Shown here: positions 24,816 through 31,340 of the stretch, piece after piece | How the letters are laid out: the number at the start of each line of letters is the position of its first letter | Numbering within the stretch: position 1 is the first letter of the stretch | Assembly: GCA_037443545.1 (NCBI GenBank) | Contig: JBBIOD010000015.1 | Coordinates: 1 to 31,340 of the forward strand | DNA from: JASEGV01 sp037443545 | GTDB lineage: Bacteria > Bacteroidota > Ignavibacteria > UBA10030 > BY39 | Direction: 5' to 3' | Length of the DNA: 31,340 bases | The notes under the pieces: generated by a model | Database searches by the model: none | What the model was told of the DNA's origin: nothing | Seen by the model: only the letters and a program-made list of their open reading frames with translations | Position numbers and translations under genes: made by a program

Positions 24816-27800
24816 CTAAAAAGTTTGGTTTGATTTTCTTTCGGCTATAAGATTTTTAGAACTCATTAGTAGTTGAAATATTTCATCAATATGAAATGGT
24901 TTTGCCGCAAGGTAATCGACTCCGGTGTTGGTAATGTCCTGCTCCTTTAAATCTCGCCCCCAACCGGAAATAAGAACGACCGGAGTGATGGGATTGATTT
25001 CTTTAATTTCTTTTGCTACTTGCCAACCGTTTATTTCGGGCATACCCAAATCGGTGAAAACGATATCTACATTTCCTTGCTTGAATTTATCAATCCCCTC
25101 TCTACCATTTTTAGCCATAATTACTTTGTAATCGGCTTCTCTTAAAATTTCTGCTAGCAAAATTCTAATTTCTTCCTCGTCATCGATAACAAGTACCGAG
25201 AGTTGTGCATTCGGCGTATGTCCGATTAAAGAATCAGAATTTTCGTTTTGTGGTTTTTGGTCTGAGTTCGCGATGTTGACTTTCGGAAAAGTAATAGTAA
25301 ATTTGGTTCCGATTCCTAATTCGCTTGTTACCCGAATGTCTCCTTGTCGTTTGGTTACAAGCATTTTCACCATCGACAAACCGAGTCCAGTACCTTTATC
25401 TCCTTTTGTAGTGTAGAAAGGAGTGAAAATTTTAGAAAGAGATTCCTGAGGAATACCCGTCCCAGTGTCTTCTATCTCAATACTGTAAAGGCGGTCTAAA
25501 TTTTTTGTTCTAATTGTAATCGCCCCGCCTTGTGGCATTGCATCGACAGCATTCAAAATTAAATTGGTTAAAATTTCTCGAAGTTCAGATCCGCTACCGA
25601 AGACTATTGGTAATTTATCGAAATCTTTGCGTATCGTAACCTTTACGCCTCGTTGCTGTGCCACATCCTTCCATTTGGTTTGCGTAAGTTCGATAGTATC
25701 TTCGATTATTAAGTTCACATCTATAGCCGATGCGTTATCTTCGGCTTTCTTTTTGGAAAAGTCCTGCAAACGTTTTACTGTTTCGGCTCCATCCATTGCA
25801 GCTTTTAAAATGACGATCAGATCGTTTTTCATCTTTTGATCTGTTGAACGAAGCTGCAACAATTGTGTCCGTCCTACTATTACTCCGAGCAGGTTGTTAA
25901 AATCGTGAGCAACTCCACTGGCCAAATCGCCAATAGCTTTCATTTTTTCGCCGTGAATAAGCATCGCCTGCGATTCGTGTAACTTTTCGTATGCCTTTTT
26001 AAGGTCTTCGTTAGCTTGGCTTAACTGGTGGTAGAGACGGGCATTTTCGAGTGCGCTGTTTAATTGAGCTGCGTAGAGATTGAAAATGGATACATCCTCT
26101 TGTTTAAATTCATCCGAGTTTATCAAGGCAAGACCGATAACATCATCGAAAACAACAAGCGGTACAGATATCGAACGGTTGCGGTAACCGACTTCGTTGG
26201 CAATTGATTCGATTGCTTCACGCGGGATATTACGGGGAAGAATATCGATGAGCCGCGAGATAGAATGTTCGTTTAAAACTGTTTTTTTGTGATCGATGAC
26301 GCTGACGAAGCCCGGAAATTTTTTGTAAGGAATCCTGTAGGAATCGAACCTGAAATTATAAAGTTTTTCCATACCTCGCAGAAGTCCGGAATCAAAAGTA
26401 GTACGAGCAATTTTCAACGTGTTTGCTTCTTTCAATAATATGATAAGATTGTAGCCGAGCCGCCGGATAGCTTTCGCAATTGAATCGAATATCTCCTCTT
26501 CTGTCGTTGTACGCGAGAATGCTTGCGATGCTATGAGGAGCGAAATAATTCGTTCCTGATGGCGCTTCTTCTCTGTTGTATCGTGCCCGATTCCGCGATA
26601 ACTGATCATTTTGTTATCATCACCATGCACTGCAGTAGCAGTTTCGATTATAGTGATTTTTTCTCCGTTCTTTTTCTTTATTTGAATTTCAAAATCCACG
26701 ACGTAACCTGCTGTCCGTATCTCGGTTACGAAACGTTCCATTTCATCTTGATTTACATACACATCTTGTGGAACAAAAAGATTGAACACTTCTTCTTTGG
26801 TTTCGTACCCTAACAGTTCTACTCCTGCCTGGTTAATCGAAATAAAACGCCCGTCGGTTGTTATCTCAAATATAAAATCTTTAGATTCTTCAAAGAGTTG
26901 CCGATATTTTACTTCCGACATATAAGCTTGTTTTTCGAGGAGTTTCTTTTCGGTTATGTCTCTGATGAACGATGATATTCCAATAATCTTCCCGTTCATG
27001 TTGCGTATCGGCGATACTGTGAGTAATAAGTTGAGCACACTTCCAAATTTACTGATGCGCTCGACTTCTAAATTATTAAAAGTTTCGCCCTTTAAAACGC
27101 TATCATATATTTTTTTCCACTCAGCATAATGTTGCGAAGGAACTGTTAAAACTACAGATTTTCCGATTATCTCTTTAGCTGTGTAACCGTAAATTCTTTC
27201 GCAGGCAGTGTTCCACGTTACAACTTTTGCATCTAAGTCGAATGTAGCAATTCCGTCGGCAGAATTAAGGATAATATTTTCGAGATAACTGTAGGTTTCG
27301 GCAAGTTGACGCTCTAAAGTTTTTAATTCCGTTATGTCGATACCATTTACAATTATTCCGTTGATATTCATTCTGATATCATATCGGGGACTGACATTGT
27401 AAACCGAATATCTTATACCGTCGTTGCGTGATTTGGCTGTCGCATGAATTCCTTTTATCGATTTTCCGGTTAAAATTTCGGTTAGACTTTCGCGAGTGAG
27501 TGAGTTCTGAGTGCTATCCGATATAAAAACATCGAAATAATTTTGTCCCTTAATTTCATCCAGTGTATAACCTAAAAATGTTTCTGCCGGCTGATTTATG
27601 TAAATAATGTTTCCATAAATATCCAAAAATATCAGTATGCCGTTGATATTTGTTACGAGGGTACGGTACCATTCCTCAGATTCTCTGAGTTGGTTCTCTA
27701 ACTTCTTCGTTTCAGTGATATCCTGAGATGTACCTAGAATCGCATACGGGTTTCCATTATCGTCGCGTAGCAATTTGTTTGTAAGTCGTATTATTATTTC

Positions 27801-28781
27801 GCGTCCGTTTTTAGTTTTTTCAATCAACTCTCCTGAATAAATACCCCGAGTTTTTAAATCGTTCGTGATATCATCCATATTTTTTGATAGAGTTTCATCG
27901 CCACCCGCTAAAACCGAAATGTTCTGTCCGATAAGTTCTTCGGTTGTATAACCGCTCATTTTTGCTTTTGCATCGTTCACAAAAATAATATTATTTTCAA
28001 GGTCTGTTAATACCACTCCATCGGAAACGTTAAGAATAACATCCGACAACAGGTGGAGTTTGCGGTCGTTTTCTTTTTTTGCCGTTATGTCGATATAGCT
28101 TCCAACGGCAATCGATTGCCTCCCGTCTTTTATTCGTTTTAATTTTAATTCAATAAAGAGTTTCGCCTGATGTTTATTTTGTAGGAGAATTTCGCCATGC
28201 CAATGCTCGTTATCTTTGATAATATCGATAATACTTAAATTTTTATTCTGAACCCCGAAATCAAATTCGAATATCGTACTTATCGGTTTGCCAATAACTT
28301 CATCGGATTTCCATCCGAACAAATGTTCTGAAGGGGAATTCGAATAGGTTATTATTCCTTTCAAATCCGTGGCGATAATAGGGATATCAACTCCCGATAT
28401 TATTTTTTCTTCGATAGAATTTTGTGAATGTGTGTTTATTATTGAATTCAAAATCTGGAAGTAGTCTGGGGTTTTTGTAATTACGTTATGAGCACCCAAA
28501 TCTAAAAACTTCTTTTTTTTGCTATCGTCGAATTCATCCATCAAAACAATAACTGGTAGTTTGGCAGAAAATTTTTTGATGTTTGCTGATAATGAAGCAG
28601 GGACTGATGCACCTTTGCCGCAGTCGGTTAACATCAATTGATAATTTTCATTATCGAGGAGTCGGGCAGCAGATTTAAAGTTGGTGGGAGTTATCTGAAA
28701 TACAGCATTCTCTTCTGAAAAATATTTTTGTAAAGATTTAGCTTCGTGTGGGTCGGCTGTAATAAATAGTATTTTACTCAT
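24816..28781 (-). CDS. Multi-PAS hybrid sensor histidine kinase
   Basis: A 1321-aa soluble sensor with no obvious membrane segment. Order: an N-terminal receiver-like domain (about 1-118; possible phospho-Asp D53), five PAS domains (starting near 128, 243, 366, 490 and 613), a GAF domain (about 740-905), a short coiled coil, HisKA with H959 (VAHDFNNLLG), HATPase_c (N box LILNAVDAMP, GTGIP, GTGLGLSMV) and a C-terminal receiver with D1244 (FTDLGMPE). This HDFNN-type kinase family often signals to its own receiver and a response regulator. No DNA-binding output domain is present. The gene starts 15 bp after the HisKA-only gene, on the same strand, so the two probably form one unit. Signal unknown. 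Confidence 0.92.
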   Translation of the reverse strand: MSKILFITADPHEAKSLQKYFSEENAVFQITPTNFKSAARLLDNENYQLMLTDCGKGASVPASLSANIKKFSAKLPVIVLMDEFDDSKKKKFLDLGAHNVITKTPDYFQILNSIINTHSQNSIEEKIISGVDIPIIATDLKGIITYSNSPSEHLFGWKSDEVIGKPISTIFEFDFGVQNKNLSIIDIIKDNEHWHGEILLQNKHQAKLFIELKLKRIKDGRQSIAVGSYIDITAKKENDRKLHLLSDVILNVSDGVVLTDLENNIIFVNDAKAKMSGYTTEELIGQNISVLAGGDETLSKNMDDITNDLKTRGIYSGELIEKTKNGREIIIRLTNKLLRDDNGNPYAILGTSQDITETKKLENQLRESEEWYRTLVTNINGILIFLDIYGNIIYINQPAETFLGYTLDEIKGQNYFDVFISDSTQNSLTRESLTEILTGKSIKGIHATAKSRNDGIRYSVYNVSPRYDIRMNINGIIVNGIDITELKTLERQLAETYSYLENIILNSADGIATFDLDAKVVTWNTACERIYGYTAKEIIGKSVVLTVPSQHYAEWKKIYDSVLKGETFNNLEVERISKFGSVLNLLLTVSPIRNMNGKIIGISSFIRDITEKKLLEKQAYMSEVKYRQLFEESKDFIFEITTDGRFISINQAGVELLGYETKEEVFNLFVPQDVYVNQDEMERFVTEIRTAGYVVDFEIQIKKKNGEKITIIETATAVHGDDNKMISYRGIGHDTTEKKRHQERIISLLIASQAFSRTTTEEEIFDSIAKAIRRLGYNLIILLKEANTLKIARTTFDSGLLRGMEKLYNFRFDSYRIPYKKFPGFVSVIDHKKTVLNEHSISRLIDILPRNIPREAIESIANEVGYRNRSISVPLVVFDDVIGLALINSDEFKQEDVSIFNLYAAQLNSALENARLYHQLSQANEDLKKAYEKLHESQAMLIHGEKMKAIGDLASGVAHDFNNLLGVIVGRTQLLQLRSTDQKMKNDLIVILKAAMDGAETVKRLQDFSKKKAEDNASAIDVNLIIEDTIELTQTKWKDVAQQRGVKVTIRKDFDKLPIVFGSGSELREILTNLILNAVDAMPQGGAITIRTKNLDRLYSIEIEDTGTGIPQESLSKIFTPFYTTKGDKGTGLGLSMVKMLVTKRQGDIRVTSELGIGTKFTITFPKVNIANSDQKPQNENSDSLIGHTPNAQLSVLVIDDEEEIRILLAEILREADYKVIMAKNGREGIDKFKQGNVDIVFTDLGMPEINGWQVAKEIKEINPITPVVLISGWGRDLKEQDITNTGVDYLAAKPFHIDEIFQLLMSSKNLIAERKSNQTF

Positions 28782-28796
28782 GAAACAAAGAATTAA

Positions 28797-29471
28797 TCAA
28801 TCTTTAAGAGAGAGGATTTTCTTGAGCATATTATGCTCAGTTCTCATTTCTTCTCGTGCGCTGCGGAGGGCTTGTATTTGCTCTTCCAACTTGTTAACGT
28901 TATCTGTAATCATTTTGAAATACTTTGCAGTGCTTTCGTCGGGTTTACTTTTAGATTGGAGTTGAAAAAGTGCCAATCGGATAACGCCGAGTGGGTTATT
29001 TATTTCGTGTGTTATATGAGCCAATACTGAATTGATACTCATCATTTTTACCCGGATAGAATCGAACTCTTCCGCTTTTTTCTGTACTTCAGATTCTTTT
29101 AATAAACTGCTGAACGTCCACGAAAAAGTTGGAAGCGACACCTCTGCAATATTTAAAACATGGTCGATTCCTGTTGACTTCTGAGATTGCGATAAAATGG
29201 CTTCGCTTTGTGATGTAAGAAGAATGAGCGGCATCCTGAAATTTTTTCCACGAAGCAAATTAGCCACGTGAATTACATTGTTTGTAGCGACCTTTTCTCC
29301 TATAAAAACCAAATCAAAAATAGGCGACTTTGTCTCGAGAAAAGACTCAATTTTTGTTTCATTTATCCTATGTAGGATAACTTTACCATTAAGGGCTAAT
29401 TTTAGCTGTTCTTCAAGAACAACCGGTTCTAACTTAGTCGGTTCGACTAGCAGTATATAAACAGAATCCAT
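28797..29471 (-). CDS. Receiver-like plus HisKA protein without an ATPase domain
   Basis: The 224-aa protein has an N-terminal receiver-like domain (1-120; E10, D53) whose usual C-terminal Lys appears replaced (HVLNIAEV). A coiled linker and a HisKA dimerisation domain follow, with H155 in HITHEINNPLG. It ends soon after the second HisKA helix; no HATPase motifs follow and the stop is followed by the hybrid kinase gene. It cannot phosphorylate itself, so it may be a histidine phosphotransfer or scaffold partner of the kinase, or a truncated kinase. ATG start; no strong ribosome site. Confidence 0.78.
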   Translation of the reverse strand: MDSVYILLVEPTKLEPVVLEEQLKLALNGKVILHRINETKIESFLETKSPIFDLVFIGEKVATNNVIHVANLLRGKNFRMPLILLTSQSEAILSQSQKSTGIDHVLNIAEVSLPTFSWTFSSLLKESEVQKKAEEFDSIRVKMMSINSVLAHITHEINNPLGVIRLALFQLQSKSKPDESTAKYFKMITDNVNKLEEQIQALRSAREEMRTEHNMLKKILSLKD

Positions 29472-29615
29472 TTTTATTCACTTTTAGTGGTTGGCAATAT
29501 GCATAAATTATGTGTCAATATCAAGATTTTTTTTTTGGAAAAAATTTAATCGTTTGCTTTTTATTTAAGTTTTTATCAATTTTTAGTAGAAATGTATTAT
29601 CCCAAAGGAAAAGCT

Positions 29616-30647
29616 ATGAAAAAGTTGAGTTTCGTTAATGTCATTATATCATTATTCATGTATAGTGCAACAACCCAATGCGGAACCGGAATAGGAAAAT
29701 ATGCAAGCGAATTTATGGCTATCGGTGTCGGCGGAAGAGCTTTAGGCTTAGGAGGAGCCTACACGGCAATTACTAACGATGTTACGGCGGGTTACTGGAA
29801 CCCTGCTGGCTTATCGCGGATAAATTATCCGCAATTTTCGCTGATGCACTCTGAACAATTTGGAAGTTTGGTCAATTACGATTATGTTGCTGCAGCTTTT
29901 CCTGTCGGTTCAAAATCGAGCGTCGGAGTCAGTGTGATTAGGCTTGGTGTTGATGCAATTCCGGATACACGCGGCGCCTTAATTGACGAAGACGGAGACG
30001 GGATTTTTGACGACAACGAACGGCTTGATAAAAGCAAGATTTCGTATTTCAATACTGCCGATTGGGCTGTGTATTTCACTTACTCAAAAAAACACAACAA
30101 CAGTTTATCTTATGGTGCAAATATTAAACTCATTCGACGCGATATGAGCGTAGGTTCCGCAACAGGAATTGGGTTTGATGTTGGCATTCAATTCTCGCCT
30201 TACGAAAATTTCTTCGTCGGCGCTAACTTGCAAGACGCAACAACAACTTTTCTTGCCTGGAATACAGGCACGAACGAGTTGATAACTCCGACACTCAAAC
30301 TCGGATCGGCATACCTTATCGAAGCACTTGGCGGAAAGTTTATCCCGGTTTTCGATGTCGATATCCGATTTGAAAATCGCCGATATGCATCGAATGTAAA
30401 TTTAGGTGCTGTGAGTCTTGATATTCACACCGGACTTGAATTCGATTTCCAGAACATCGCGGCTCTTCGTGCCGGTTACAGCGATATTGGTACTACAAAC
30501 TTTGGCGCAGGTATTCACCTGCCGAAATTCGATATCGATTATTCTTTCGCAACTTCTAAACTTACTGACGAGAGGTTCGATAATACTCACCGGGTTTCAA
30601 TCACTTTTACATTTGAATCAGATCAATTTGCAAGAAGGACTGAATAA
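29616..30647 (+). CDS. PorV/PorQ family outer-membrane protein with EF-hand-like loop
   Basis: A 343-aa exported beta-barrel protein. The signal peptide (MKKLSFVNVIISLFMYSATT) is followed by the family start FMAIGVGGRALGLGGAYTAI and NDVTAGYWNPAGLSRI. PorV and PorQ belong to the type IX secretion machinery in Bacteroidetes, but this family also includes porin-like proteins without that role, and no other por gene is nearby. An acidic loop, DEDGDGIFDDNE (124-135), has exact EF-hand calcium-ligand spacing. An in-frame ATG at 29592 is less likely because AAAGGAAAAGCT directly precedes the ATG at 29616. Divergent from the kinase genes. Confidence 0.82.
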   Translation: MKKLSFVNVIISLFMYSATTQCGTGIGKYASEFMAIGVGGRALGLGGAYTAITNDVTAGYWNPAGLSRINYPQFSLMHSEQFGSLVNYDYVAAAFPVGSKSSVGVSVIRLGVDAIPDTRGALIDEDGDGIFDDNERLDKSKISYFNTADWAVYFTYSKKHNNSLSYGANIKLIRRDMSVGSATGIGFDVGIQFSPYENFFVGANLQDATTTFLAWNTGTNELITPTLKLGSAYLIEALGGKFIPVFDVDIRFENRRYASNVNLGAVSLDIHTGLEFDFQNIAALRAGYSDIGTTNFGAGIHLPKFDIDYSFATSKLTDERFDNTHRVSITFTFESDQFARRTE

Positions 30648-30651
30648 GTCG

Positions 30652-31227
30652 GTGATTCAAAAAGTAATTATTCTTGGTTTAGTGGCGGTATTATTTTCTT
30701 TCTGCGCCAGCACACCTTATTATTCATACAACTATCCGCTCACCTCTGAGTTAGTCAATTCTTCAGATAATAGTTTGAATTCATTACTCCCTTCGGGCTG
30801 GTTCGCATCGAATGATAATTCGCACACAAAATTTTTTTTATTTTGGTTAATAAAAGACGATTATTCTGGTTCAATAACCCTTCAGGAAATTCATGTTGAT
30901 AACTCAACTCGAAGTCGAATAATAAAAGATGGATTAAAATTGTTGGGCAAAATCAGCAACGGTTACAAAAAAGAATCTGCTGATGATTATTATTTAAGTA
31001 AAGAACCTGAGCTATTCATAATGAATGGAAAACAATACTGCGGCTATGAATATTATGCTGACAATACAAGTAAACGAGTTAGGGTAGTTCTTTTCCAGAT
31101 TGGTGAAAAATTTTATGAATGTTCTGCCATACCGCTAACGGGAGTTTGGTTTGATAAAGATTTAAAAGAAATGTACAACGCAATGCACGCCTTTATTAAT
31201 TCTGTCGGAAAAAATTCCCTCCATTAG
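30652..31227 (+). CDS. Hypothetical lipoprotein
   Basis: A 191-aa product starting at GTG, 4 bp after the PorV-like stop, with AAGAAGGA upstream. The signal VIQKVIILGLVAVLFSFC is a lipoprotein signal with a somewhat loose lipobox (LFSFC; Cys about 18). The mature part has no motif I recognise. A longer frame reaching back to 30418 overlaps the PorV-like gene and would put the lipobox internally, so I reject it. Co-transcription with the PorV-like gene suggests an envelope partner. Nothing further is recognisable from 31228 to the window end. Confidence 0.68.
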   Translation: MIQKVIILGLVAVLFSFCASTPYYSYNYPLTSELVNSSDNSLNSLLPSGWFASNDNSHTKFFLFWLIKDDYSGSITLQEIHVDNSTRSRIIKDGLKLLGKISNGYKKESADDYYLSKEPELFIMNGKQYCGYEYYADNTSKRVRVVLFQIGEKFYECSAIPLTGVWFDKDLKEMYNAMHAFINSVGKNSLH

Positions 31228-31340
31228 GCACACTTGTTGTAAAATACAATAATCAATATTCTGATTTTTATTAAAATCGTATAGAAGTCGAACTATATAT
31301 TCTTATATACAAGAAAATTGACAAGTTATTTTACAGTTTC

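Noticed and set aside
30418..30651. Upstream extension of the last lipoprotein gene
   Set aside because: It overlaps the PorV-like gene in another frame and would bury the lipoprotein signal inside the protein.
31318..31323. TTGACA as a promoter -35 element at the window end
   Set aside because: The expected -10 position is beyond the window, and Bacteroidota promoters usually use a different consensus.

Overview
The window (31,340 bp, AT-rich) looks like chromosomal DNA from a member of the Bacteroidota/Chlorobiota (FCB) group, with an Ignavibacteria-like lineage as the best guess. Reasons, all from recalled family distributions: a PorV/PorQ-type outer-membrane protein, a DUF4491-type small membrane protein, Bacteroidetes-type serine acetyltransferase and nitronate monooxygenase, flavin-dependent ThyX, and variable, often weak Shine-Dalgarno sites. 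Nothing in the window looks like a phage, an insertion sequence or a CRISPR array, and no tRNA or rRNA gene is visible.

Layout. 1-183 is the tail of a membrane transporter, probably OPT family. It converges on an M24 peptidase (244-1419) across a two-way terminator. A divergent promoter region with a 12-bp inverted repeat (1446-1489) separates the peptidase from a STAS anti-sigma-factor antagonist and a PEBP-like protein. From 16753 back to 2466 nearly everything is on the minus strand: a YrdC/Sua5-type gene, a membrane protein, an SRPBCC protein, a 62-aa protein, an AddB-like Fe-S nuclease, a TPMT-like methyltransferase, a bacterial eRF1-like (baeRF/VLRF1-type) protein, pfkA, a structured RNA element, aat, an S9 hydrolase, thyX, a membrane protein, cysE, a lipoprotein and a nitronate monooxygenase. 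A plus-strand operon runs 16855-20437 (tmk, S41 protease, TSUP transporter, DUF4491-like protein, small HTH protein). Then come a 390-bp gene-free stretch and a secreted-protein pseudogene with four lesions. The minus strand resumes with a yeast-Fcy1-like cytosine deaminase, a cyclase-family hydrolase, folD, a YmdB-type phosphoesterase, a 1321-aa multi-PAS hybrid histidine kinase and a small receiver/HisKA protein with no ATPase domain. The window ends with a PorV-like protein and a lipoprotein on the plus strand.

How the genes fit together. ThyX, FolD and Tmk all serve dTTP and one-carbon metabolism but lie in different transcription units. AddB-like nuclease, methyltransferase and eRF1-like factor are tightly linked. 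The HisKA-only protein lies 15 bp ahead of the hybrid kinase and is probably its partner.

The most unusual item is the 8483-8666 element between pfkA and aat. It folds into a three-way junction in which three separate helices each contain a G-U wobble only when read on the minus strand (A-C mismatches on the plus strand). That points to a selected RNA, and I cannot assign it to a family. Next are an eRF1-like factor whose GGQ-type loop reads RGGDN, the orphan histidine-phosphotransfer protein, the decayed secreted gene, and a palindromic motif (TAACTTAAGTAAA) shared by two divergent promoter regions.
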